DNA from: JBBRCX01 sp038204465
GTDB lineage: Bacteria > Planctomycetota > Phycisphaerae > Tepidisphaerales > Tepidisphaeraceae
DNA: 36,915 bases
NCBI GenBank assembly: GCA_038204465.1
Contig: JBBRCX010000046.1
Location: forward strand, 1 to 36,915
Direction: 5' to 3'
The stretch's first letter is position 1; the number at the start of each line of letters is the position of its first letter. A model generated the notes under the pieces. That model had not been told where the DNA came from, searched no databases, and worked only from the letters and a program-made list of their open reading frames with translations. Shown piece by piece: positions 1 to 7,990 of the stretch. The translations under genes and the position numbers were made by a program.

Positions 1-8
1 AAAGCAGT

Positions 9-28
9 CCCGCCTCCAGGCGGGTTTT
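9..28 (+). terminator. Rho-independent terminator of an off-window gene
   Basis: Inverted repeat CCCGCC / GGCGGG (9-14 and 19-24) with a four-base loop, followed directly by TTTT. It probably ends a plus-strand gene lying left of the window. The U tract is short, so termination may be moderate. Confidence 0.6.
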
Positions 29-354
29 GCCACATTGGGAAATTCCGGGCACGTGTTTAAGGATGACGTTCAGTTTGGCGGGGCTACCGTGTCCGACCCC
101 TCCCGATTCGACCTCGACGTATAATGAGTGTGTCTATGGGATCGGAGGCATCACCGAAACGGTGGAAGAAGCTTACCAGGGTAGTGGCAGCTCTCGGCGG
201 GTTGGCCGTTCACTGGCATCTGGTGCTGTGGCCTTAATTCTTCCCGTCACGATTCGGACCTGTCCACCTGTCCCTATTTGGTCCACAACTCACTCTCTTT
301 CTCTCACTCTTTGCGACTGAGCAGTGGTCGATGGGCCCCTCAATTAAGGAAACG
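29..354. other. Intergenic stretch, no supported gene
   Basis: A 97-codon open frame crosses this stretch, but it starts inside the terminator, has no ribosome-binding site, and its product is low-complexity with no recognisable domain. The part around 285-312 is a CT-rich simple sequence. It must contain the promoter of the gene at 355, but I see no convincing -35/-10 pair. Confidence 0.5.
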
Positions 355-900
355 ATGTGGAGACATTTTGCTTTCACGGGCATCTGCTTGCTGGGGACGA
401 TGGCAATTCCGAGCACACGCGACGCTGCAGAGATCCACGACGACGATCTTTGCCCGCATTCAATCGTAAAGGGCAGCGTCCAGAAGAGCAGTGTCGTGGG
501 TAATGGGGCGAGTGCCGCGATCAAGATAGAATACGTCTTCAAAGGTCCGCCCGCGCTTCTGGGAAAGTCGTTTGAGATTCAAGGCGCCGCCGATGGTCAA
601 AGTGAACAGGGTGCTCCGGTCATGTCTCCGCGCTACCAACCCGGTGAAGTGCAGATTTGGACGGTGAGGACCGACGGCAACACGCTCCGCGCGGTTAACA
701 CCTTGAGGTTTGTCGATCTCCCGGCCCGCAAGGGGATCCGCCAAAGCCGTTTTGCTGAAGTCGAGCAGTGGGCCAAAGCGGTCGAGGAGGTGTTAAAAAT
801 AACACCCAACGATCGCGCGGATCGGCTGCTGTCGATGGGCACGAGCAAAACTCGAGAAGTCGCCGATTGGGCCAAATGGGTGCTGGATCGGACGAAATAG
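355..900 (+). CDS. Hypothetical secreted protein
   Basis: Encodes 181 residues. I chose the ATG at 355 rather than the in-frame ATG at 331 because AAGGA lies just upstream of it and translation from there begins with a typical signal peptide: MWRHF, then a hydrophobic run to about residue 17, with likely cleavage near residue 20-25. The mature part has an acidic start (EIHDDD), a beta-rich middle (about residues 40-120) and a helical, charged C-terminus rich in Asp, Arg and Trp. I do not recognise the family. The exported nature is clear; the function is unknown. It is followed after 59 bases by another small membrane-protein gene on the same strand, so the two may be co-transcribed. Confidence 0.7.
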   Translation: MWRHFAFTGICLLGTMAIPSTRDAAEIHDDDLCPHSIVKGSVQKSSVVGNGASAAIKIEYVFKGPPALLGKSFEIQGAADGQSEQGAPVMSPRYQPGEVQIWTVRTDGNTLRAVNTLRFVDLPARKGIRQSRFAEVEQWAKAVEEVLKITPNDRADRLLSMGTSKTREVADWAKWVLDRTK

Positions 901-959
901 GTTCCGCGGTGGAGGCGTCCCGCGGAGTGCGGCACTGTGGTCAAGCCTGCATCCGCTGC

Positions 960-1460
960 ATGAAACGCAAACTCTTCAACCTCGCGGCCGCGCTGTCGCT
1001 GCTGCTGTGCGTGGCGGTGTGCGTGTTGTGGGTGCGCAGCTACCGGGTCGCGGATGGGATTATCCGTCAATCATCTGCGCAGAGCGGCATCGGAAGTCAG
1101 TGGACATGGTCGTCGTCGGGTTGGTTTTCCGCCGGATTCGGTCGGTTTAATTCACGCTCCCGTATGCGGCTGGGACCGAATGGGTTTCACTTGGAACACC
1201 GCTCGCCGCCCCAGATCGCTTTGCCACGAGGCACACTCGCCCGGCGACTTGGATTTGGCTGTGAACGTCAAGGGTTCTGGGGGGTATATTCGGGCTGGAT
1301 GGCGTGGGCTCCCCATTGGGCAATCGCTATTCTCGCGGGCCTGCCGGCGGCGCTGTGGCTGATCGCAAATCGGCGAGCCGCGCGCCGGCTGAAAGGTCGC
1401 GGCTTTGCGGTGGAGCAGGTAACAACCGAAAAAGGGTCATTGCTATCTTGCCAAAAATAA
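960..1460 (+). CDS. Small planctomycete-type membrane protein, C-terminus possibly truncated
   Basis: Encodes 166 residues from the ATG at 960. The open frame extends further upstream, but that part overlaps the preceding gene and has no signal character. The N-terminus (MKRKLFNLAAALSLLLC, then VLWVRSY) is a transmembrane segment of a type that recurs many times in planctomycete genomes. A second membrane segment lies at about residues 117-138 (WAIAILAGLPAALWL) and is followed by an arginine-rich stretch. From family knowledge, such proteins usually go on to a short Cys-rich zinc-ribbon tail after the arginines. Here that tail is absent, and the last codons (TEKGSLLSCQK) lie within or beside a repeat element at 1429-1499. 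The function of the family is unknown. Confidence 0.72.
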   Translation: MKRKLFNLAAALSLLLCVAVCVLWVRSYRVADGIIRQSSAQSGIGSQWTWSSSGWFSAGFGRFNSRSRMRLGPNGFHLEHRSPPQIALPRGTLARRLGFGCERQGFWGVYSGWMAWAPHWAIAILAGLPAALWLIANRRAARRLKGRGFAVEQVTTEKGSLLSCQK

Positions 1461-1474
1461 GGATGACCCTTTTT
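1429..1474 (+). terminator. Perfect 12-bp inverted repeat overlapping a gene end
   Basis: AAAAAGGGTCAT at 1429-1440 pairs perfectly with ATGACCCTTTTT at 1463-1474 across a 22-base loop that contains the TAA stop (1458-1460). The 3' arm ends in five T. It could act as a terminator, although the stem is partly A/T and the loop is long. The 5' arm lies inside the coding sequence. Confidence 0.45.
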
Positions 1475-1499
1475 CCAAAACTGACCCTTTTTCCAAAAC
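1464..1499. repeat. Tandem 18-bp repeat, two exact copies
   Basis: TGACCCTTTTTCCAAAAC occurs at 1464-1481 and again at 1482-1499 with no mismatch. The first copy shares its left part with the 3' arm of the inverted repeat at 1429-1474, so direct and inverted repeats are nested here. Confidence 0.9.
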
Positions 1500-1632
1500 T
1501 CTGCGGACACAGCCACCTGCCGGCCGAGGCGCGAATCGGGCCGATAGCGGCGGTCAACATCGGCAGCGGGTACCGATGGAAGACGTTTCGGATGATAGAG
1601 ATCGACTGATTCCCGAAGCTTCGCCAGTGCAG

Positions 1633-3255
1633 CTAACGCCGGGGCGGAGTGCGCGGAAAGCGAGGGGAGCGCGGCGCGGCGGGGGGTGGGAACGCGGGGG
1701 GCTCGCTGGCAGCGGCGAAGTCGGCGGCGAGGTTGTCGAGCAGGTTCCTGTCTACTTCGAAAACCAGATCGCCGTAAGTGGCGACGGGGGGGCTGTCGGG
1801 GCCGAGATCGCTCAGGTGGAGCTCGATGGCCCCAGCGGGTTTTCCTCCGGCCGGTTCACTATGGATGCGCAGCAGCCAGGTCTTAGCGGGCTGGGTGGTC
1901 GGCGATTTCTCCAAAAACTTCTGGGCCTTGAGTGGATGCAGCGACTGAAGCAGCGCATCCATGCGCGTTTCGTTCGCGTCACCCCGTGGCTCGGAGACGA
2001 GCATCCACTTGGAAGGAGGAGCCGCGGGCTGAGTGACCGCGGCAGTGGAGGGATTCGTCGAGGGCTGCGTCCCCGAAAGCTGCGTAGTGGGAGCGGTGGA
2101 AGGCGCGGTGGCGGGCTGGGTCGCGGGCATGGGCGGGCCTGCGATGGCGGATTCTATGCGGCGGCGGATGATGGTTTCGTGCCGCTCGGCCGGCCGGGTG
2201 ATCGGCTGCGTCGCAGCGGGCCGGTCGCTGAGCAGCGAGAGCTCGCTCACGTGCTCGGGATCGATGTCGAGCACCTTCTTTTCGCGCAGATCAAGTGGTG
2301 TCTTCCTGAATGAATCGAGCGTTGTGGCAGAAACCGTCACGACCGGACCCTGGTCGGAAACGGCCGCGAAGACATTTTTCTTGGTGATGTCCTCGTAGCG
2401 GCCAAAACGAATGACAGTCTGCGCGCCCCGCGTCGTCGGCCGCGTGGGTCCGGTGGACGCAGCGGTGAGCGGCTGAGTCGCCAGCGGCTCGATGCTGAAA
2501 GCGATCGTCATGGTCGGGCGATCGAGCTGATACTCGCGGGCCTCCTTCATGTCCTCGGCGACGAAACTGTTGGCGGAGAACGAAGTGATCGTCGTCAGCA
2601 AATCACTCACCGCCATCGCGTCGGCGGGCATCGCTTTCGGCTCGATGATCTGCCAGTTCGACCCTTCTTTGCGCAGCTTGAGGATTCCCTCGGGGCGGGT
2701 GATTTGCACCTCTGTCACGAGCATCTGCGGCACGTCGATCAGGCGCGATTCACGATAAGTGGTATACGGCTTTTCGAGTTGTTCATAGATGCCGGCCGCG
2801 ACCACTTCGGCTTTGTCGCGACCATCGAGGCGGACGTAAAGGTTGTCGCCGACGGTGGCGCGGTTGCCGACGTCGAGCTTGCGGGTCTTTCCGTTGCGGT
2901 CGGTGATCTCAATGCGAAATGACGGGCTTTCCACGCCGGTCTCCTTGAGATCTACCTGTCGCGCGGAGGCCAGGTCAGCGATTTCGCGCAGGAGCGAATC
3001 GACCTGCATGGAATCAGCAGCGCCATTCACCGGTTCGGCAAGCCGCCATGCGGCGCCGGAGCGCTCGAGCACGACCCGCTTGCCGTCCTGCGGGGTGATC
3101 GCCACCTTGTCGATGTCCCTGGCTTCAATGCCAACCAGCTTGCTCTCGCTGGGATTCACCTTCCTGGTGTCGGTGGAGGTCTGGCGCGTGAACAGGACGT
3201 AGAGTCCGACGCCGATGAGGAGAACGAGCAGGAACAAGGTGGTGCGGAAATTCAT
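1633..3255 (-). CDS. DUF4340 domain protein of the Gld-type ABC operon
   Basis: Encodes 540 residues. An N-terminal membrane anchor (about residues 5-22, FLLVLLIGVGLYVLF) is followed by an extracytoplasmic region of repeated beta modules with the pattern seen in DUF4340 proteins: a DIDKVAI strand, GAAWRL, then 'GNRATVGDNLYVRL'. A low-complexity linker rich in Thr, Gln and Pro (about residues 365-430) separates this from a short C-terminal domain and a Pro/Arg-rich tail. DUF4340 genes commonly sit beside GldG-like genes in ABC clusters, and this one starts 32 bases after the GldG-like gene on the same strand. It is probably an accessory, periplasm-facing part of that transporter. No substrate can be inferred. 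No clear Shine-Dalgarno sequence precedes the ATG, in line with coupling to the upstream gene. Confidence 0.85.
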   Translation of the reverse strand: MNFRTTLFLLVLLIGVGLYVLFTRQTSTDTRKVNPSESKLVGIEARDIDKVAITPQDGKRVVLERSGAAWRLAEPVNGAADSMQVDSLLREIADLASARQVDLKETGVESPSFRIEITDRNGKTRKLDVGNRATVGDNLYVRLDGRDKAEVVAAGIYEQLEKPYTTYRESRLIDVPQMLVTEVQITRPEGILKLRKEGSNWQIIEPKAMPADAMAVSDLLTTITSFSANSFVAEDMKEAREYQLDRPTMTIAFSIEPLATQPLTAASTGPTRPTTRGAQTVIRFGRYEDITKKNVFAAVSDQGPVVTVSATTLDSFRKTPLDLREKKVLDIDPEHVSELSLLSDRPAATQPITRPAERHETIIRRRIESAIAGPPMPATQPATAPSTAPTTQLSGTQPSTNPSTAAVTQPAAPPSKWMLVSEPRGDANETRMDALLQSLHPLKAQKFLEKSPTTQPAKTWLLRIHSEPAGGKPAGAIELHLSDLGPDSPPVATYGDLVFEVDRNLLDNLAADFAAASEPPAFPPPAAPRSPRFPRTPPRR

Positions 3256-3287
3256 GGGTGTGGGTGGAAGAATTTTCTCCAGAGCGA

Positions 3288-5477
3288 TCAGTCGCGCCGC
3301 TGGACGTACATGACAACGCCCGCAAGGACCACGAGCGCGGGCAGTCCGATCAGAAGCAGACCGACGCGCCAGGCGGTTTGGGCCGTCGGGCTCATCGGGC
3401 CGATGCGAGCGACCTCCATCGCGGAGGGGCTGATGGCGATGAGCGGATCCATTTTGGCTGCCCAGAAGACGCTGTTGAGAAAGAGCTCGCCGTTGCCGGG
3501 GAACTGGGCGACGAGCTGGCCGCGCTGAAGCATTTCCGGATCGGGCATGCCGAGCAGATCGTTGAGGGCGAAATAGACGGAGCCAATGACGACGACGCGG
3601 TTGCCGCCGATCTTCTCGACCGCGGCGCCGCCGAAGATCGGTGGAGGCAGATCGCCCGCGCTCTCGTTGAACTCGACGGTGCCCTGCTGCACGGTTGCGG
3701 TGATGTCCTTCTCGCCCCAGCTCCTGGGCGACTGCGGAACGGGAAGCAGCGACGACGAGGTATAGCCGGTTGCCGGGCTGGTCTGGACCGGGCTGAGGTT
3801 CACCATCGCCAGGTCGAGACTCTGAAGCGGTCGGGCGAGCATGTGATTGCCGTACTCGCTCAGGACGAAGACGAAGGGAATGCGCCGCGCCTGATCGACC
3901 AGGCCGCGCGGGGAGGCGCTGTTGCCGGTATCGATCTTCTCATGGACGGCGAGCAGGTCGGTGCGCAGTCGAACGCCCCACTCCTTCAGGGCGATATCGA
4001 GGTTCTCCGCCTCGGGAGAACCCAGGATGACGGCTGAGCCGCCGTTCTTCAGGTGCTCCTGCACCCGGGGTGCGATGCTCGAGGGCGGGCCCATCGGGCT
4101 GCTCTGGTTGGGGAGCAGCAGGACGACCCAGGTGGCGTCCTGGATATCGGCATCGCTGGGCTCGGGCGCCGCGGGCATGCCCTGGGCCTGGGACTGCATC
4201 GCCCACATGCCGGTCAGGTCCTTCTCCAGGACATCGAAATTGTACTCACGCAGTCGGGTGGCGACCGCCGATAGCGGGCCAGCCGGGCCGAATGGGCTGC
4301 TGCTGGCAAGCGGCTGGCCGCCCGCGCGGACAAACGCGACCTTCTGCTTCTTAGCAGCATTGAGGGAGAGCAGCGCGGCCGAGATCTGCTGCTCGCCCGC
4401 GAAACGCGGCGCCGGCTCCTTGCCGGCGGCGGCATAGCGCCGGGTGTTGGGGTCGCTCTGCCACACCTGCTCGAACGGCAGCACCCGCATGTCTTTCTCG
4501 CCGATCACGAGGATTGAGTTGCGGGCCCGCAGGCTCTGGCGAAGCTCGTCCAGCTTGATCTCGCCGAGGTTCTTGATCTCGTCGACCAGGCCGTCGGCGA
4601 GCTTCTTGATCTTCTGATAGTTGGGCAGGCTGGCGGCCATGTACTTGCGCAATTCTTCCGGCACCTTCTTGTCATCTTTCGACTGGTTAAAGTCTTCGAT
4701 GACCTGGTTGAGGATGGCGGAGAACTGCTCGGAGGTGCTGCGCACGCCGTCGACAGCGCCCTTGTAATCTGGGGGCTTCTGCTTGAGCAATCGCCCGATG
4801 CGCTGGCTGCCCTGCTCGAGCACCTGCGGAAAACCTCTCACGGTGATGATTGCCAGGCCGACCGTGTTCTGCAGCTCGGGGCTGAGCTGCATTTCCTTGA
4901 GGCCCGATACGCTCGCTGCTTCCTCTTTGCTCAGCTTTTTCAGCTCTTCAAATTGCTTCGGGTAGTCCTCGGTCAGGAACTGCTTGTATTTCTTCACCTC
5001 GCCGCCGTATTTCTCGGTGACGGTCTGGATGAGGTCATCGACCTTGGTGGGGTTGGTGACGGGGTCGATCGACTCGACGTCGACCATCCTGCTGTTGCGC
5101 TTGTATTCGTCGAGCAGGTCGGAGACGACCTGGGCGTAATCGGCGCGCTGGGGGATCTCGCGGCCCTCGGCGTCGACGGTGGCGTTCCTGGCATCGCCCC
5201 GGGCGTAAAAGCTGTAAATTTTAATGGGCGATTTCAACTCCCCGAGGATGTTCTTCGTCTGGGGCTTGAGGCTGTAGGCGTGCGCGAAGGTGGTGTCGAG
5301 CCGGCGGTGGCTGCGCTGCGCGACATAGGTCAGAAGCACCGCGAGGACGATAACGACGACGCTGGCAAGGACGACATTCGCGCCATACTTCACCCAGCGC
5401 TGCTTCTGGGTCTCGGGCACGTGCGCGGGGGTGGCCGGCTGCGCTGGGTCCGGTTGATTTGAGTTTTGCTCGGTCAT
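3288..5477 (-). CDS. gldG: GldG-family ABC transporter substrate-associated membrane protein
   Basis: Encodes 729 residues. After a Pro/Gln-rich cytoplasmic N-terminus, one membrane segment (about residues 33-53, NVVLASVVVIVLAVLLTYVA) leads into a large extracytoplasmic domain that begins with the typical 'YSLKPQTKNIL' and 'IKIYSFYARGD' region of GldG/ABC_transp_aux proteins. A helical insert at about residues 150-300 is rich in Lys and Glu and may form a coiled coil. A second membrane segment near the C-terminus (about 702-725) ends in QRRD. From the family, such proteins pair with a GldA-like ATPase and a GldF-like permease; in Bacteroidetes they are needed for gliding, but in other phyla their role is unknown. 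The gene starts 19 bases after the permease gene, with no obvious ribosome-binding site. Confidence 0.88.
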   Translation of the reverse strand: MTEQNSNQPDPAQPATPAHVPETQKQRWVKYGANVVLASVVVIVLAVLLTYVAQRSHRRLDTTFAHAYSLKPQTKNILGELKSPIKIYSFYARGDARNATVDAEGREIPQRADYAQVVSDLLDEYKRNSRMVDVESIDPVTNPTKVDDLIQTVTEKYGGEVKKYKQFLTEDYPKQFEELKKLSKEEAASVSGLKEMQLSPELQNTVGLAIITVRGFPQVLEQGSQRIGRLLKQKPPDYKGAVDGVRSTSEQFSAILNQVIEDFNQSKDDKKVPEELRKYMAASLPNYQKIKKLADGLVDEIKNLGEIKLDELRQSLRARNSILVIGEKDMRVLPFEQVWQSDPNTRRYAAAGKEPAPRFAGEQQISAALLSLNAAKKQKVAFVRAGGQPLASSSPFGPAGPLSAVATRLREYNFDVLEKDLTGMWAMQSQAQGMPAAPEPSDADIQDATWVVLLLPNQSSPMGPPSSIAPRVQEHLKNGGSAVILGSPEAENLDIALKEWGVRLRTDLLAVHEKIDTGNSASPRGLVDQARRIPFVFVLSEYGNHMLARPLQSLDLAMVNLSPVQTSPATGYTSSSLLPVPQSPRSWGEKDITATVQQGTVEFNESAGDLPPPIFGGAAVEKIGGNRVVVIGSVYFALNDLLGMPDPEMLQRGQLVAQFPGNGELFLNSVFWAAKMDPLIAISPSAMEVARIGPMSPTAQTAWRVGLLLIGLPALVVLAGVVMYVQRRD

Positions 5478-5496
5478 GAGGGATTCGGTTGAGGGC

Positions 5497-6213
5497 TTAT
5501 CTCCAGCGCCGCGATTCGAGCACCTTCACGGTGAGGAAGAGAAAGACGCCGGTCGCGGCGAGGAAGAAGACGAGATTGCCGGTGTCGATGATCCCTTTGC
5601 TGAAATCGGTATAGCGGCTCATGACGGCCTGGTCGGCGACCGTTCGCCAGACACCCACCAGCGTTGCCTTGCCGGCGGCGTACCAGGGGACGATCGTCAC
5701 CAGGAAGAGGATCGCGGCGGCGGAGACAGCGGCGACGACCTGGCTGCGCGTGAGCGAGGAGCAGAACAGCCCGATGGCGATGAACAGTGCTCCGACGAGG
5801 ATGATGCCGAGGTAGCCGCTGAAGATGGGACCGTAGTCGGGTCGTCCGTAAATCCGCAGCATGAGCACATAGAGCAGCGTGGGGACGAGCAGGACAAGGA
5901 AGAAGAGGAATGAGCCGAGAAACTTGCCCATCACGACGTCGCTCTCGCCAACCGGGGCGGTCATCATGGTCTCGATCGTGCCGGTCGCCCACTCCTGCGC
6001 GAGCAATCCCATGCACAGCACTGGCACGATGAAGACGAGATACCAGACCATCCATTCGAAGATGGAGCGCATCGCGACCGGCTGACCCGGTTGGAAGTCG
6101 TCCCAGAAGGAGAAGCCGCTCGCGAGCAGGAACAGCGCCATCGCGACGTAGGCGATGGGGGAATAGAAGTAACTGCTCAACTCGCGGCGGGCGATGGTCG
6201 CAGCACGGCTCAT
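5497..6213 (-). CDS. ABC-2 type permease (GldF-like)
   Basis: Encodes 238 residues with about six hydrophobic segments, the layout of ABC-2 type permeases. The N-terminal 'ARRELSSYFYSPIAYVAMALF' stretch, the 'EWATGTIETMMTAPV' loop after the second membrane segment, and 'GRPDYGPIFSGYLG' are typical of the GldF/NosY-like subgroup. The ATG at 6213 is preceded by GGGAGG at good spacing. It lies 84 bases after the ATPase gene and 19 bases before the GldG-like gene, so it should form the membrane channel of the same complex. The export substrate is unknown. Confidence 0.88.
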   Translation of the reverse strand: MSRAATIARRELSSYFYSPIAYVAMALFLLASGFSFWDDFQPGQPVAMRSIFEWMVWYLVFIVPVLCMGLLAQEWATGTIETMMTAPVGESDVVMGKFLGSFLFFLVLLVPTLLYVLMLRIYGRPDYGPIFSGYLGIILVGALFIAIGLFCSSLTRSQVVAAVSAAAILFLVTIVPWYAAGKATLVGVWRTVADQAVMSRYTDFSKGIIDTGNLVFFLAATGVFLFLTVKVLESRRWR

Positions 6214-6297
6214 CGTGCGCCTCCCGCTGCGATGCCGGTTCCGAAACAGAATCGGTAGAGCAGGTGCGAGCGATCCGTGGCAACGTTTTCAGGCGCT

Positions 6298-7278
6298 TCA
6301 GCTTGCACTTTGTGGTTCCTCGGTCTTGGCCATGGCCTGGTTGGCGGTTACCTGGACGAAGAATTCCTCGAGGGTGGCGTGCTCCAGGCGGATCTCGCGA
6401 AGGGGCCAGCCGTGCTGGATCACGGTGCGCGCTATTTCTTCGCGGACATCCTGCGATTCCCTGGGGCGCACGGCGGCCGTGACGTAGTGGCGGTCGGCAT
6501 GCGCGTCGCCGTCGAGGATCTCCACCTTGCTGACGCCGCTTACGCGCGACAAGGCGCTCTCGACTTCTCTGGCCGGCCCGCGGCACTCAACGAGCACCCG
6601 GGCGGTCATGCGCCGGCTCGCGCGCAGCTCGTCGGGTGATCCCTGGGCGACGATACGCCCGCCGGCGATCACGATCGCGCGATCGCAAACGGCTTCCACC
6701 TCCGGCAGGATATGCGTCGAGAGCAACAGCGTGTGATCGCCGCCCAGGTCCTTGATGAGCTTGCGGGTTTCGCGGATCTGGGCGGGATCGAGCCCGACCG
6801 TGGGCTCATCGAGGATGAGGACGGCGGGGTTATGCAGCAGCGAATCGGCGAGGCCGACGCGCTGGCGGAAACCTTTGGAGAGATGACCGATGACGCGGGT
6901 CCGGACCTCGCGGAGCCAGCAGCGGTCGATCACGTAATCAATGCGCTGCTTGCGGGCGGCGCGGTCCATTTTGCGAAGCCGGCCCCGGAAGTCGAGATAC
7001 TCCTGCACCTTCATCTCGCTATACAGCGGCACGTTTTCCGGCAGGTAACCCAGACTTTGGCGTACCTCTTCCGACTGATGGAAGATGTCGAAGCCGTTGA
7101 TGGTGGCCCCGCCGCTCGTGGGCGGCAGGTAGCAGGTGAGCATGCGGAGGGTGGTGGACTTGCCGGCGCCGTTGGGCCCGAGGAACCCGACAATCTGCCC
7201 TTTGCTCACTTCGAAGCTGACATGGTCGACGGCGAGGACCTGTCCGTAAGACTTGGTGAGCTGCGAAACCAAAATCAC
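6298..7278 (-). CDS. ABC transporter ATP-binding protein (GldA-like)
   Basis: Encodes 326 residues from a GTG at 7278, chosen because AGGAG lies at normal spacing upstream and the protein then begins MILVSQLTKSYG, as ABC ATPases usually do; a longer frame to 7329 adds only a basic, unconserved extension. Walker A (GPNGAGKST) is at residues 34-42, followed by a signature-like LSKGFRQR, a Walker B with LILDEPT, and the H-loop STH. The C-terminal hundred residues form the regulatory domain found in GldA/CcmA-type ATPases. It is the first gene of the operon ATPase, permease, GldG, DUF4340, and should power that transporter. A good promoter lies 72 bases upstream. Confidence 0.9.
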   Translation of the reverse strand: MILVSQLTKSYGQVLAVDHVSFEVSKGQIVGFLGPNGAGKSTTLRMLTCYLPPTSGGATINGFDIFHQSEEVRQSLGYLPENVPLYSEMKVQEYLDFRGRLRKMDRAARKQRIDYVIDRCWLREVRTRVIGHLSKGFRQRVGLADSLLHNPAVLILDEPTVGLDPAQIRETRKLIKDLGGDHTLLLSTHILPEVEAVCDRAIVIAGGRIVAQGSPDELRASRRMTARVLVECRGPAREVESALSRVSGVSKVEILDGDAHADRHYVTAAVRPRESQDVREEIARTVIQHGWPLREIRLEHATLEEFFVQVTANQAMAKTEEPQSAS

Positions 7279-7349
7279 GATCGAAATCTCCTGGCTGCGA
7301 CGGACTTTCCGACGGCGCGGCATCTCCACCCGCGCGACGGGGGCCGGTA

Positions 7350-7378
7350 AGTAAATCTAACAGTGATCAAGCTGTCAA
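7350..7378 (-). promoter_or_regulatory. Sigma70-type promoter for the Gld ABC operon
   Basis: Read on the minus strand, TTGACA (7378-7373) is followed after 17 bases by TTTACT (7355-7350). The predicted start of transcription near 7343 gives a leader of about 65 bases before the GTG at 7278. The -35 is perfect and the -10 matches four of six positions. Confidence 0.55.
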
Positions 7379-7533
7379 AGGTTGCGGGCGCACGGCGCGT
7401 AGGATGAATGACAGAGTTGTCACAGGTTTGTGCCGTTCGCCATGAATTGTTCGTGATGTCTTGTAGTTGTGAAACCTCAGGCGCAGAACGACGATCCCCA
7501 AACCCTTTTCGCCGCCAGTCCAGGCGGCCCATG

Positions 7534-7567
7534 GTGGGCTTTGGTGGGTTTTCGTGGGCTTTGGTGG
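7534..7567. repeat. Tandem 10-bp repeat, about 3.4 copies
   Basis: GTGGGCTTTG (7534-7543), GTGGGTTTTC (7544-7553), GTGGGCTTTG (7554-7563) and then GTGG. The first and third units are identical and the second differs at two positions. The repeat is non-coding and lies in the leader that a transcript from the 7720-7747 promoter would have. Confidence 0.8.
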
Positions 7568-7719
7568 ACCATGATGTCCTGCGCCCGGGCGCCCACCCTG
7601 TAGCGCGGGCCGCCTTGGCGCTCCGACCGGGACAGCCGGGGCCTGCCCACTCCCCCGATCATCAGTTCTTCACCTGACCAAGAACGATCCGGCGTAACTG
7701 CGCCGCAGAACTATCATTC

Positions 7720-7747
7720 ATTGTACATTCTTTCTTGGCGAAGTCAA
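7720..7747 (-). promoter_or_regulatory. Second minus-strand promoter candidate upstream of the ABC operon
   Basis: On the minus strand, TTGACT (7747-7742) is followed after 16 bases by TACAAT (7725-7720); each box matches five of six consensus positions. Transcription would start near 7713, about 435 bases before the ATPase start codon. It could give a long leader or a separate small RNA, but I see no terminator that would mark its end. Confidence 0.45.
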
Positions 7748-7990
7748 CCTCCCGTTTCTGTTTTTTTTCGCGACCCGGCAAAAAACTCACTCGCGCCACC
7801 GGTAGCACGGGCGTCCCGCTGCGTCCCGCCCGTGCAGATTCAGTCTGGCCGGCAAAATATCGCAGTCCCGCCCAACACCTCCTGATCAGCCGCGACATGT
7901 CGCAGCCCCCCGCCGACCGATCAAAGCGGCCATGATTCGCCCTCGCATTCCTTGCTTTTTCGCCGGCAAGTCGCAAATTGCAGATCGCAA

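Larger units (their letters stand above)
7279..7990. other. Divergent intergenic region between the ABC operon and purB
   Basis: No gene is supported in this 712-base gap. It holds two minus-strand promoter candidates (7350-7378 and 7720-7747), a 10-bp tandem repeat (7534-7567), a T8 run near 7763-7770, and just before purB a short stretch with two copies of a TCGCAAAT-like motif (7970-7993). Open frames across it have no ribosome-binding site and no recognisable product. I could not identify a clear plus-strand promoter for purB. Confidence 0.6.

Noticed and set aside
27..320. 97-codon plus-strand frame at the left edge
   Set aside because: It begins inside a terminator, lacks a ribosome-binding site and has a low-complexity product.
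1576..2313. 245-codon plus-strand frame opposite the DUF4340 gene
   Set aside because: Its Gly/Arg-rich product mirrors the Thr/Pro-rich linker of the minus-strand gene; no start signal.
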